In this document: positions 36,201 through 44,283 of the stretch, piece by piece
How the letters are laid out: the number at the start of each line of letters is the position of its first letter
How positions within the stretch are numbered: position 1 is the stretch's first letter
From: Bradyrhizobium sp. WSM3983
GTDB taxonomy: Bacteria > Pseudomonadota > Alphaproteobacteria > Rhizobiales > Xanthobacteraceae
Assembly (NCBI RefSeq): GCF_000473045.1
Contig: NZ_AXAY01000025.1
Coordinates: forward strand, 1 to 64,000
Direction: 5' to 3'
DNA: 64,000 nucleotides
Position numbers and translations under genes: made by a program
The notes under the pieces: model-generated
What the model saw: the letters and a program-made list of their open reading frames with translations, nothing else
What the model was told of the DNA's origin: nothing
Database searches by the model: none

Positions 36201-36770
36201 CGGACTTCCTCTCTCGGCCGTACAACGAGGGGAAGGTACCTCAAAACGCGATCAGCTAGAAGGGAATGCCAAGCTTACTGGAGACGGTCATCAATAAGAA
36301 CGACTTTAGGTAGAGCTGGAAACGCTCGCGGATTTTGCATCGGCCTTCAGCCGTGCAGCCTCCAAATTGTCGGAATGGCGTTAGAATTGGAGCTTAAAAT
36401 TCTTGGCCAAGTCATTGAAATCGTAGAATGGAGCGGGTGAAGGGAATCGAACCCTCGTATTCAGCTTGGAAGTCGGGAAATCTTGTCGTGTTTTCAAAGG
36501 CCGCTCTGACATTTTCGGTGTTTTTGTCCCATTGAGATCATTACAGAATTTCTCTTTGTCAGAATGGCGGTCGCCGGCCCATGGTCGCAGAACATTCGGC
36601 TCCATCGTACCAATCGGTTCAAAGCGGGGACACGCAACACCCGATTCTTGCAATCGGTCGAACGGTCAATTCCCAAGCTTGCTGCTTAATGGGGTTGCTG
36701 GCGGCTTATCTCCAAAGAGAATGCGCTCCGCTGATGCCAATCTTGGCCGGAAATCGTGGCCAGGCCAAAG
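36201..36770. other. Left border region of the tRNA-Gly island
   Basis: No supported gene. It holds the promoter side of the cyclase gene, then the 44-bp copy of the tRNA-Gly 3' part at 36429-36472. Next come about 300 bases of island DNA whose ORFs in all frames look random. The 15 bases just left of the tRNA copy (CCAAGTCATTGAAA) resemble the bases flanking the intact tRNA (CTAAGTCTTTGAAA), suggesting that a degenerate extension of the att core lies outside the exact repeat. Confidence 0.5.
36429..36472 (-). repeat. Displaced 3' fragment of tRNA-Gly: distal att site of the island
   Basis: Forty-four bases identical, in the same orientation, to the 3' part of the tRNA-Gly gene at 44736-44779, running from the anticodon loop through the T arm and acceptor to the encoded CCA. 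The match ends sharply on both sides. This is the expected footprint when an element integrates into the 3' end of a tRNA gene and carries a replacement end with it. It is not a functional tRNA. Confidence 0.92.
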
Positions 36771-37742
36771 TCAGGCAGTCGCCACCGCTGCCTGTCGAGC
36801 GTTCCTCCGCAACGCCTCCGCGGGCAGGCCGAAGGTCCGCAGGAACGCACGGCGCATGCGTTCGCGGTCCGCAAAGCCGGTTTCCTGCGCGACCACTTTA
36901 ACCGAGTGCCGCCCTTCCTCGATCATGAACCTGGCAGCTTCCAGCCGGAGCCGCTCGACCGCTCTTGCCGGTGACTGGCCAGTCTCGGCGAGAAACGCGC
37001 GGCTGAACTGACGAGGGCTGAGGTTGGCGATGGCTGCAAGCTCCTCGACCGAGAGCGCGCTCCGCAGATTTTGGCGGATGTGCGCCACGACCAACTCCAT
37101 CCGATCGGATCTCGGCGTCAAGTCGAGGAGTGCGGAATGCTGCGTTTGTCCGCCCATCCGACGTTGATTAATGACCATAAGCTTGGCAGCTACTTTCGCA
37201 ACTTCGGGACCCAGGTCCCTATCGATCATCGCCAGAACGAGATCGATTCCTGCGGTCATTCCAGCTGACGTCCAGATCGGACCGTCATTGATATAGATCC
37301 GATCCTCCTCCATCCTGACATTCGGAAACCGAGCCCTGAAACTTGTCGCTTGGATCCAATGCGTCGTCGCACGGCGACCATTGAGAAGTCCGGCTTCGGC
37401 GAGAACAAACGCCCCATTGCAAAATGAAGCAGTGCGCCTTGATACCTTGGCGGCTTCTTGCACAAAGGCGATCAGATTTGCGCTCGATGGAGCCATTTCG
37501 AACGCGGTGACCGCGCCGACAATAATTGTATCAAAAGCCGGATCGTCGAATGCTTCAGTTTCAACTGTCAAACCACAAGAGGATCGAATGGGACCGCCGT
37601 GTTCCGACAACAGATGAAGTTCATAGTGAGAATCGGCCGGGGGCGGCTTTGCAAGTCCGAACCCCGTCATTTCGAATGCCGTCAGGGGAGCAAGGCTCAA
37701 GAGCTGGAAGCCGCGCGGGACGATAAGGCCTACCCTATGCAT
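36771..37742 (-). CDS. GlxA-family AraC-type transcriptional regulator (copy 1)
   Basis: Predicted regulator of 323 residues. The N-terminal ~185 residues form a DJ-1/PfpI-like domain (MHRVGLIVPRGFQLLSLAPL) with the elbow Cys in TASFCNGAFVLAEAGLL. The C-terminal ~100 residues hold two AraC helix-turn-helix units: ALSVEELAAIANLSPRQFSR, AFLAETGQSPARAVERLRLE and VAQETGFADRERMRRAFLRT. It lies next to a second copy in the same orientation, the two being alike over the full length. Both diverge from the hydrolase-nitrilase operon and probably control it; the ligand is unknown. Confidence 0.92.
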   Translation of the reverse strand: MHRVGLIVPRGFQLLSLAPLTAFEMTGFGLAKPPPADSHYELHLLSEHGGPIRSSCGLTVETEAFDDPAFDTIIVGAVTAFEMAPSSANLIAFVQEAAKVSRRTASFCNGAFVLAEAGLLNGRRATTHWIQATSFRARFPNVRMEEDRIYINDGPIWTSAGMTAGIDLVLAMIDRDLGPEVAKVAAKLMVINQRRMGGQTQHSALLDLTPRSDRMELVVAHIRQNLRSALSVEELAAIANLSPRQFSRAFLAETGQSPARAVERLRLEAARFMIEEGRHSVKVVAQETGFADRERMRRAFLRTFGLPAEALRRNARQAAVATA

Positions 37743-37912
37743 GGCTGCCTCCTAGTGTCGGAAATGTTGATAATAGCCCGGTGGGTGTCATCTAGGAGGC
37801 ATGATTTGATGTCGAACCCGGATGCTCACGTGCGAGCCGGATGACCGAGAGCGGCGTTCGGCGCCACGTTGAGTGCTTGGCTCAAAAGCCTAAATTTCTT
37901 GACAGCCCGAAG

Positions 37913-38869
37913 TCAGGCAGCCGCCTCCGCCTCCCGTCGAGCGTTTCTCCGCAATATCTCCGGTGGCACGCCGAAGGTCCGGAGGAACGCGCGACGCATG
38001 CGTTCGCGGTCCACGAATCCTGTTTCCTGCGCCACAACATTGACCGTGTGCCGTCCCTCTTCGATCATGAACCTGGCGGCCTCCAGCCGAAGCCGCTCCA
38101 CGGCTTTTGCTGGAGACTGGCCGGTTTCGGTTAGAAAGGCACGGCTGAACTGGCGGGGGCTCAGGTTGGCGACCGCCGCAAGCTCTTCGATCGTCAATGG
38201 GTTCCGCAAATTTTGACGGATGTGCGCCAAGACCAATTCGATGCGATCGGACTTCGGCGTCATGTCAAGGAGTGCGGAATGCTGTTTTTGTCCCCCCATC
38301 CGCCGCTGGTTCATGACCAGAAGTCTGGCGACCATTTTCGCGGCTTCGGGACCGAGATCATTATCGATCAACGCCAGTACGAGGTCGATCCCCGCGGTCA
38401 TTCCCGCTGACGTCCAGATCGGACCGTCATTGATGAAGATCCGGTCCTCCTCCGCCCTGACATCCGGAAACCGAGCCCTGAAGCTAGCTGCATGGGCCCA
38501 GTGCATCGTCGCGCGTCGACCACTCAGGAGGCCCGCTTCAGCCAGTACAAACGCTCCGCTGCAGATCGAGGCGACCCGCCTCGACGCCTTGGCGGCTTCC
38601 TGCACGAACGCGATCGTATTCGCATCGGAAGAAGGCATGTCCATCTCGGTGATCGAACCCACGATGACCGTGTCGAAGGCGGGATCTCCGAACGCCTCGG
38701 TTTCCAGCATCATTCCTGAGGAAGACCGAACCGGACCGCCATGTCTTGACAACAAATGGATGTCGTAGCGCTGGTCAGCCGGGGGCAGGTTCACGATCTC
38801 GAACGCCGTCAGCGCCGCAAGGCTCATCAACTGAAACCGTTGCGGCACGATGAAACCGACCCGATGCAT
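37913..38869 (-). CDS. GlxA-family AraC-type transcriptional regulator (copy 2)
   Basis: Regulator of 318 residues, a close paralogue of copy 1. The N-terminal DJ-1/PfpI-like domain begins MHRVGFIVPQRFQLMSLAAL, with the elbow Cys in ASICSGAFVLAEAGLL. The AraC domain has PLTIEELAAVANLSPRQFSR, AFLTETGQSPAKAVERLRLE and VAQETGFVDRERMRRAFLRT. Its start is 147 bases from the divergent alpha/beta hydrolase gene, the spacing expected for a shared control region. The intergenic stretch between the two copies is 170 bases. Confidence 0.93.
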   Translation of the reverse strand: MHRVGFIVPQRFQLMSLAALTAFEIVNLPPADQRYDIHLLSRHGGPVRSSSGMMLETEAFGDPAFDTVIVGSITEMDMPSSDANTIAFVQEAAKASRRVASICSGAFVLAEAGLLSGRRATMHWAHAASFRARFPDVRAEEDRIFINDGPIWTSAGMTAGIDLVLALIDNDLGPEAAKMVARLLVMNQRRMGGQKQHSALLDMTPKSDRIELVLAHIRQNLRNPLTIEELAAVANLSPRQFSRAFLTETGQSPAKAVERLRLEAARFMIEEGRHTVNVVAQETGFVDRERMRRAFLRTFGVPPEILRRNARREAEAAA

Positions 38870-39016
38870 TTTCGCTCCTGTGGCACGAATGGTGGCAAGA
38901 ACGACCTACGTCAGCCCCGCCGTAATCGCTAGAGTCCGAGCAACAAATCTCGCACTGGCTCCTCGCCGCCAAGCGACCCCCATGTCAGCGCTTCCGTGAG
39001 GAAGAAAGGATGATGC

Positions 39017-39889
39017 ATGTCTTCCGATCACGCCGCCTTCGTCGAGCATCGCATTTCCAGGGGCGAAGGAAAAGTCTACGCTCGGGATTATGCGGGTTCT
39101 GGCCCGGCCTTCGTGCTCATGCACGGCTTCCCTGACAACCTGCATATCTGGGATGACCTGATCCCGTTCCTGGTCGCCAGCGGCCGGCGCGTGGTGACGT
39201 TCGATTTCCTGGGCTTCGGCGCCTCGGACAAGCCCGCCGGCGCTGTCTATAGCTTTAGGCAGCAACTGGGCGACCTTGAAGCGGTCGTCGGGGGGCTGGG
39301 CCTGGGAAAGATCGTTCCGGTGGCTCACGATTCCTCCGGGATGGCGACGCTCAACTACGCGCTCGCCCATCCGGGAGGCTTCGACTCCGCGATCATGCTC
39401 AACTCGGCCTATAGCGAGGACTCCACGGTTCTTTGGCCCGAGATGATCACGCTCTTTGCGACTCGGAGCATGCAGGCCCTTGCAATAGCGATCGCCCAGA
39501 GCCCCGAACAGTTTGGCTGGCTGCTGAAATGGCAGCAGAAGAAATTCCTGGACCCCTTGCCTGAGGCGCAAAGACCCCATTTCAGCGCGTTCATCGGTCC
39601 GCTGATCAGCGACAACTTCATCGCCCAACCCGGCGCCGGTCCTGCCTTCGTGCAGTTGGCGGCGGAATTCTTCGATGAACACGCCCGAAACGCCAAGCAT
39701 CTGACCGCGCTCAAGACGCTCGATATTCCGGTCAAGCTGATCTGGGGACAATACGACCCCTACTTCCCCGTCGCCATGGCCGAGCGGCGTCAATCTCAGC
39801 TCAAAAATGCGTCCCTCACCGTCATACCGGCGGGCCATTGGCTGCAGGCCGATGAGCCCGCGCAAGTAGCGAAGGCGATGCTGTCATGA
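39017..39889 (+). CDS. Alpha/beta hydrolase, haloalkane dehalogenase / epoxide hydrolase-like
   Basis: Soluble hydrolase of 290 residues. The oxyanion motif is FVLMHGFPDNLHIWDDLIP. The nucleophile is aspartate D105 in the elbow VAHDSSGMATLNYA, as in haloalkane dehalogenases and epoxide hydrolases rather than serine esterases. The base His is in VIPAGHWLQADEPAQV. A second acidic residue is likely in LIWGQYDPYFPVAM. The N-terminal part FDFLGFGASDKPAG fits the dehalogenase group. No signal peptide. First gene of the island operon; ATGA overlap with the next gene. The substrate could be a haloalkane, an epoxide or a fluoroacetate-like ester. Confidence 0.85.
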   Translation: MSSDHAAFVEHRISRGEGKVYARDYAGSGPAFVLMHGFPDNLHIWDDLIPFLVASGRRVVTFDFLGFGASDKPAGAVYSFRQQLGDLEAVVGGLGLGKIVPVAHDSSGMATLNYALAHPGGFDSAIMLNSAYSEDSTVLWPEMITLFATRSMQALAIAIAQSPEQFGWLLKWQQKKFLDPLPEAQRPHFSAFIGPLISDNFIAQPGAGPAFVQLAAEFFDEHARNAKHLTALKTLDIPVKLIWGQYDPYFPVAMAERRQSQLKNASLTVIPAGHWLQADEPAQVAKAMLS

Positions 39890-40341
39890 GCCCGCGCGCG
39901 CTCGACAAGCTCACCGTTCGCGTACGCCGCTTGACCAAGCTCGCTCGCGTCGTTGGCCTCGTCACGGTACTGGCGGTGATCAGCCCGACCGCTTCGTTCG
40001 CTCAATCGATGCCACCATCATCGAGCCTCGATGTCCCGACGACCAAATTGCTCGCGATTGGCACTTTCACAGCCAAGGGTTCGCCGGACCAATGGAAACC
40101 GCTCCTGCCTGCTGAAGTGCGCGACACCGTACGGCTCTATCTCGCTGGGAAAATTGACCAGTGGTACCTCAAGCAGGACCAGAGCGGGGTGGTGTTCATG
40201 ATGAATGTCACCGATCCGAAGGAGGCTCTGGAACTGCTGGGCAGGTTTCCCTTCGGTCAGGCGGGGTTGATGGAGTTCCAGATCATCCCACTCGGCCCGA
40301 TCGGTCCACTCCGCGTGCTTTTGACTGAGCCTGCGAAGTAG
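39886..40341 (+). CDS. Exported member of a three-copy small protein family (MIase-like fold?)
   Basis: Protein of 151 residues with a hydrophobic export signal (LARVVGLVTVLAVISPTASF, cleavage near AQSM). The mature ~110 residues are homologous to the next two proteins: TTKLLAIGTFTAKGSPDQWK, LYLAGKIDQWYLKQDQSGVV, and LMEFQIIPLGPIGPLRVLL. The alternation of strands and helices and the pattern GKIxQWY...GVVFxxN...ELLxxxPxGxAGLMEF resemble the ferredoxin-like dimeric fold of muconolactone isomerase and YCII proteins; that is an inference. This copy would act in the periplasm, while the other two lack a signal. It is coupled to the hydrolase gene by a four-base overlap. Confidence 0.7.
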   Translation: MSPRALDKLTVRVRRLTKLARVVGLVTVLAVISPTASFAQSMPPSSSLDVPTTKLLAIGTFTAKGSPDQWKPLLPAEVRDTVRLYLAGKIDQWYLKQDQSGVVFMMNVTDPKEALELLGRFPFGQAGLMEFQIIPLGPIGPLRVLLTEPAK

Positions 40342-40384
40342 TTGGCAGCGGCCAAGAACTAGTTCAACAAAAGGAAACAGCGAA

Positions 40385-40759
40385 ATGCCCGACAACAAGA
40401 ATCCACGCGTCCACGCTGAGATACTGCCCGCGCTTGCCGCCGTCGTTGGTCCAACAACCAAGATCCTGGCCATCGGCTCGGTCACAGCGAAGGGCACGCC
40501 CGAGGCGATCGCCCCTATCCTGCCTCACGAAGTCCGCGCCACGGTTCGCAATCATCTCGCCGGCAAGATCGAGCAGTGGTTCTTCCAGACGGAGGGCTAC
40601 GGCGTTGTCTTTATCGTCAACGCCAAAAGCACCGCAGAGGCCCACGAACTCCTGGAGAAACTTCCTCTGGGCGTGGCCGGCATGATGGAATTCGAGCTGA
40701 TTGCTCTCGGGCCGCTCGCGCCTCTCGCTATGCTCATCGGCGAACCTCCGCGTTCGTAA
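40385..40759 (+). CDS. Cytoplasmic member of the three-copy small protein family (copy A)
   Basis: Protein of 124 residues, no signal peptide, with AAAGGAAAC before the ATG. It begins MPDNKNPRVHAEILPALAAV, then TTKILAIGSVTAKGTPEAIA, NHLAGKIEQWFFQTEGYGVV, AEAHELLEKLPLGVAGMMEF and LIALGPLAPLAMLIGEPPRS. Nearly identical to the following protein and homologous to the exported one before it. A small alpha+beta fold like that of muconolactone isomerase is plausible. The absence of an obvious catalytic residue leaves enzyme, binding or assembly roles open. Confidence 0.72.
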   Translation: MPDNKNPRVHAEILPALAAVVGPTTKILAIGSVTAKGTPEAIAPILPHEVRATVRNHLAGKIEQWFFQTEGYGVVFIVNAKSTAEAHELLEKLPLGVAGMMEFELIALGPLAPLAMLIGEPPRS

Positions 40760-40789
40760 TGCGACCCGCGGGCCGAGAGAAATAGCAAA

Positions 40790-41164
40790 ATGCCTGAAGT
40801 CAAGAACGCGCGCGTCCATGCTGAGATATTGCCCGCGCTCGCCGCGGTTGTCGCTCCGACAACCAAGATCCTGGCGATCGGCTCTGTCACTGCGAAGGGC
40901 ACAGCCGAGGCGATCGCCTCGGTCCGCCCCCACGAGGTTCGCGCAACGGTTCGCAATCATCTCGCTGGAAAAATCGAGCAGTGGTTCTCTCAGACAGAGG
41001 GCCGCGGCGTTGTCTTCATCGTGAACGCCACCAGCACAGCGGAGGCGCACGAACTCCTGGAGAAGCTTCCACTCGGCGTCGCCGGAATGATGGAATTCGA
41101 GCTGATCGCGCTCGGGCCGCTTGCGCCGCTTGCGATGCTCATCGCGGAACCTCCGCGTTCGTAA
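40790..41164 (+). CDS. Cytoplasmic member of the three-copy small protein family (copy B)
   Basis: Protein of 124 residues differing from copy A at only about ten positions (start MPEVKNARVHAEILPALAAV; SVRPHEVRATVRNHLAGKIE where copy A has PILPHEVRA). The reading frame and both ends are intact, and many of the DNA differences are silent, so selection has kept both proteins. It begins one 405-base period after copy A. Possible heteromer with copy A; function unknown. Confidence 0.72.
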   Translation: MPEVKNARVHAEILPALAAVVAPTTKILAIGSVTAKGTAEAIASVRPHEVRATVRNHLAGKIEQWFSQTEGRGVVFIVNATSTAEAHELLEKLPLGVAGMMEFELIALGPLAPLAMLIAEPPRS

Positions 41165-41294
41165 TGCGACCCGCGGGCCTCGTTGTGACCTTGGTAGTTC
41201 TATCGCCAACCGATCGAAGCCGACTGGGCATGGTGAAGGCGCGTCGCGCGGACCAAAGGTTACATCAACAACCCGCCAGGAAGGACCCGTCAGG

Positions 41295-42305
41295 ATGCCT
41301 GTTGTCAAAGCCGCAGCCGTGCAGATCAGTCCCATTCTCTACAGCCGGGAAGGCACCGTTGGCAAAGTCGTCAAGAAGATTCTCGAGCTCGGGCGCCAAG
41401 GCGTCCAGTTCGCGACCTTCCCGGAAACGGTCATTCCCTACTACCCCTATTTTTCCTTCGTCGAAGCGCCCTACCTGATGGGCGCGGAGCACTACAAGTT
41501 GCTCGATCAGACGGTGACCGTGCCGTCCGACGCCACCAAAGCTATAGGCGATGCCGCCAAGCAAGCCGGCATGGTCGTCTCGGTCGGCGTCAACGAACGT
41601 GATGGCGGCACGATCTACAACGCGCAACTCCTGTTCGATGCAGAAGGCACACTCATCCAGCACCGCCGCAAGATTTCTCCGACCTATCATGAGCGCATGG
41701 TCTGGGGTCAGGGCGATGGCTCTGGCCTGCGCTGTGTCGACAGCGCCGTAGGACGCATCGGTCAACTGGCCTGCTGGGAGCATTACAACCCTCTAGCCCG
41801 CTACGCCTTGATGGCCGACGGCGAGCAGATTCACTCGGCTATGTATCCTGGCTCGTTCGCGGGTGACGGTTTCTCCGAGCAAATTTCGGTCAATATCCGC
41901 CAGCACGCACTGGAGGCCGGGTGTTTCGTGGTCTGTGCGACCGCCTGGCTGAACGCGGAGCAGCAAGCCCGGATCATGAAGGATACCGGCAGCAGCATCG
42001 AGCCGATCTCTAGCGGCTGCTTCACCGCGATCGTCTCTCCAGAGGGCGCATTGATGGGTGCGCCGCTGCGATCGGGCGAAGGCGAGGTCATCGCCGATCT
42101 CGATTTCTGGGCTATCGAAAAGCGCAAGCGCCTGATGGACTCGCGCGGTCACTACAGCCGCCCGGAGCTGCTCAGCCTCCTGATCGACCGCAGGCCGAAG
42201 TCCCATGTGCATGAGCGCAGCGCGCATCCGGCGCTGGAACCTGTCAACCCGGCCGATCGGCTGGAAGAAATCGGCTCGCGTCCGGCAATGGCAGCAATCT
42301 CATGA
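41295..42305 (+). CDS. Nitrilase (Nit6803/aliphatic type)
   Basis: Hydrolyses a nitrile to the carboxylic acid and ammonia, 336 residues. The ATG at 41295 follows CGTCAGG and gives the canonical start MPVVKAAAVQISPILYSREG. The catalytic triad is complete: E44 (FATFPETVIPYYPYFSF), K127 (HRRKISPTYHE) and C161 (GQLACWEHYNPLARYA), with the conserved Glu E134 beside K127. The C-terminal tail past the core (KSHVHERSAHPALEPV) is typical of helix-forming nitrilases. The overlap with the following hydrolase (ATGA) shows operon membership. The usual Nit1C neighbours (radical SAM, GNAT, AIR synthase-like) are absent. Confidence 0.9.
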   Translation: MPVVKAAAVQISPILYSREGTVGKVVKKILELGRQGVQFATFPETVIPYYPYFSFVEAPYLMGAEHYKLLDQTVTVPSDATKAIGDAAKQAGMVVSVGVNERDGGTIYNAQLLFDAEGTLIQHRRKISPTYHERMVWGQGDGSGLRCVDSAVGRIGQLACWEHYNPLARYALMADGEQIHSAMYPGSFAGDGFSEQISVNIRQHALEAGCFVVCATAWLNAEQQARIMKDTGSSIEPISSGCFTAIVSPEGALMGAPLRSGEGEVIADLDFWAIEKRKRLMDSRGHYSRPELLSLLIDRRPKSHVHERSAHPALEPVNPADRLEEIGSRPAMAAIS

Positions 42306-43261
42306 CTTCACGCCGGCACCTCCTTCTCACTGGCGGTGGTCTCGTCGCCGCGCTCGGGCTCCCGAAAGCGGCGCTAGCGGACGCGATGAAGGTCGCCGAG
42401 CCGCCAGCCCACCAACCTGCTCACAAAGGATCAAAGCTCATGACGACGGCGACAATGAAAGACGGCGCGAAGATCTACTTCAAGGACTGGGGCGCCGGTC
42501 CGGTCGTGACCTTCTCCCATGGCTGGCCGCTCACCGCAGACGCCTGGGACGCCCAGATGCTGTTCCTGGCCAACCACGGCTACCGCGTCATCGCCCATGA
42601 TCGACGCAGCCACGGTCGATCGGATCAAACGTGGACCGGCAACGACATGGACACTTATGCCGACGATCTCGCCACGCTGTTCGAGATGCTCGGCGTCAAG
42701 GACGTGACGATGATCGGCCACTCGACCGGTGGAGGCGAGGTGGCGCGCTATGTCGGCCGCCATGGCACATCACGTGTGTCGAAAGCAGTCCTGATTTCCG
42801 CGGTGCCTCCACACATGGCGCAGACGCCAACTAACCCCAACAGTGCGCCCATGAGCGTCTTCGACGGCCTGCGCTCAAGCGTGGTCGCCGATCGGGCGGG
42901 GTTCTTCAAGGAATTGGCGATGCCGTTCTTTGGCTATAACCGTCCCAACGCAAAGGTTTCGCAAGGCCAGATCGACTCTTTCTGGCTTCAGGGCATGATG
43001 GGGAGCCTCCAAGGCGAGTATGATTGTATCAAGGCCTTCTCCGAGACCGATTTCACGGATGATCTCAAGAAGATGACGATCCCAACTCTGCTGCTGCAGG
43101 GTAATGACGATCAGATCGTTCCTATCGACATCGCCTCCCGGCGTTCGGTGAAGATCCTGCCAAACGCGAGCCTGAAGGAATATGCCGGTGCTCCACATGG
43201 CATGTGCGTCACCCACGCCGATCAAGTGAACGCAGACCTGCTGGCCTTCCTCAGGGGATGA
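42302..43261 (+). CDS. Alpha/beta hydrolase, non-haem chloroperoxidase / arylesterase type
   Basis: Serine hydrolase of 319 residues. From the first ATG it carries a twin-arginine-like leader (MTSRRHLLLTGGGLVAALGL, cleavage near AALADA); an internal ATG at 42441 with AGG upstream would give the leaderless enzyme (MTTATMKDGAKIYFKDWG). The catalytic Ser S141 is in MIGHSTGGGEVARY, the acid in LLLQGNDDQIVPI, and the His in AGAPHGMCVTHADQV. The cap region and YRVIAHDRRSHGRSDQ match the chloroperoxidase/perhydrolase group (CPO-F). Coupled to the nitrilase. Export by Tat, if real, would place it in the periplasm with the exported small protein. Confidence 0.88.
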   Translation: MTSRRHLLLTGGGLVAALGLPKAALADAMKVAEPPAHQPAHKGSKLMTTATMKDGAKIYFKDWGAGPVVTFSHGWPLTADAWDAQMLFLANHGYRVIAHDRRSHGRSDQTWTGNDMDTYADDLATLFEMLGVKDVTMIGHSTGGGEVARYVGRHGTSRVSKAVLISAVPPHMAQTPTNPNSAPMSVFDGLRSSVVADRAGFFKELAMPFFGYNRPNAKVSQGQIDSFWLQGMMGSLQGEYDCIKAFSETDFTDDLKKMTIPTLLLQGNDDQIVPIDIASRRSVKILPNASLKEYAGAPHGMCVTHADQVNADLLAFLRG

Positions 43262-43346
43262 CGGGGACGAAGTCCTCCTGCCGATCGACCGGCGGCAAGG
43301 CGGATACGTGTGCGGCAAGGCATGGTCATTCTGAGTGAGGCGAATG

Positions 43347-44283
43347 ATGAGCAAGGCACGACATGAACGTCCGATTCTCGTGACCGGGGCGGCTGGACGG
43401 ATCGGCTCGGTGGGCCGCTCCGTGACGGAGCTGCTTCTCGCCCGTGGATTCCGGGTACGGGCGCAGGTTCGTGTGGACGACGAGCGGGCCACAAGGTTGC
43501 GCGCCCTCGGTGCAGAAGTCGTGGTTGGTGATCTGCTCGATCTTACGGCGGTACATCGGGCGATTGAGGGGTGCGAACGTCTCCTTCGCAATGTCGGTCG
43601 CGCCGACGTATCTCGAAGCGGCTGTCAACGTCGCCGTCGTCGCGAAGCACTATGGCGTAAAGGCATTCGTCAATCTCTCCCAGATGACCGTCAACGAGAT
43701 GGACATCTTCAATACGACCCCCAGCCCACAGCAAAAGCAGCATTGGTTGGCGGAGCAGATATTATCGTGGTCCGGGCTGCCGGTGGTGGAAGTACGCCCA
43801 ACGGCCATCATGGAAGGGCTATTGCTTCAAACCGCGAAAACCATCTCCATGCAGGACAAGATCATGGCACCCTTTGGAAGGGGCAAGAACTCAGCCATCG
43901 CTGCAGCCGATGTCGCTCGGGTGATCGCCGAGATCTTGAGTGAACCCGCCGAGCATATCGGCCAAATCTACCATCTGACCGGCCCGGTTTCGCAGGACAT
44001 GGACGCGGTTGCACGCGAGTTCTCGGCCGCGCTTGGTCGCACGATCTCGTACGTCAACGTTCCACTTGAGGTCATGAAGGGGCAACTCGCCGCCTTCGGA
44101 ATGCCGCCGCATGTCGTTGCGCACGTGGCGACCATGGCGGGGCTACATCAGGACAACCGGTACGATCGGTTCAGCAATGATGTCGAAAGGCTGACCGGCA
44201 TGCGTCCGATGAGCGTTCGGGAATTCGTGCAGAAGAACGCGCATGCGTTCGCACCGGTCGCGCCTTCGAGCGCGCCTGAATGA
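43347..44283 (+). pseudogene. NmrA-like NAD(P)-binding protein, frameshifted
   Basis: The first frame gives MSKARHERPILVTGAAGRIG (dinucleotide-binding GAAGRIGSVG), VRAQVRVDDERATRLRALGA and AVHRAIEGCER. The rest of the protein continues in another frame from ANVSFAMSVAPTYLEAAVNV through VVEVRPTAIMEGLLLQTAKT, AAADVARVIAEILSEPAEHI and YHLTGPVSQDMDAVAREFSA to the end at 44283. One base is missing or added near 43577-43583. Both halves are otherwise intact, so the frameshift is recent, or it is a sequencing error. In intact relatives (~300 residues) the protein is an NmrA/HSCARG-type oxidoreductase or redox sensor. Confidence 0.78.

Larger units (their letters stand above)
40385..41180 (+). repeat. 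Tandem gene duplication, period 405 bases
   Basis: The unit that starts at the ATG of copy A (40385) recurs at 40790. The similarity runs through the stop codon into the spacer (TAATGCGACCCGCGGGCC after both genes) before it ends near 41180. This shows a direct tandem duplication that included the 3' spacer. The first homologue at 39886 is much more diverged and is an older copy. Confidence 0.85.

Noticed and set aside
36381..36653. Leftward 90-codon ORF across the tRNA-Gly copy ending in a tRNA-derived NTRVRFPSPAP-like stretch
   Set aside because: Such peptides come from reading through tRNA 3' ends and are a common false gene.
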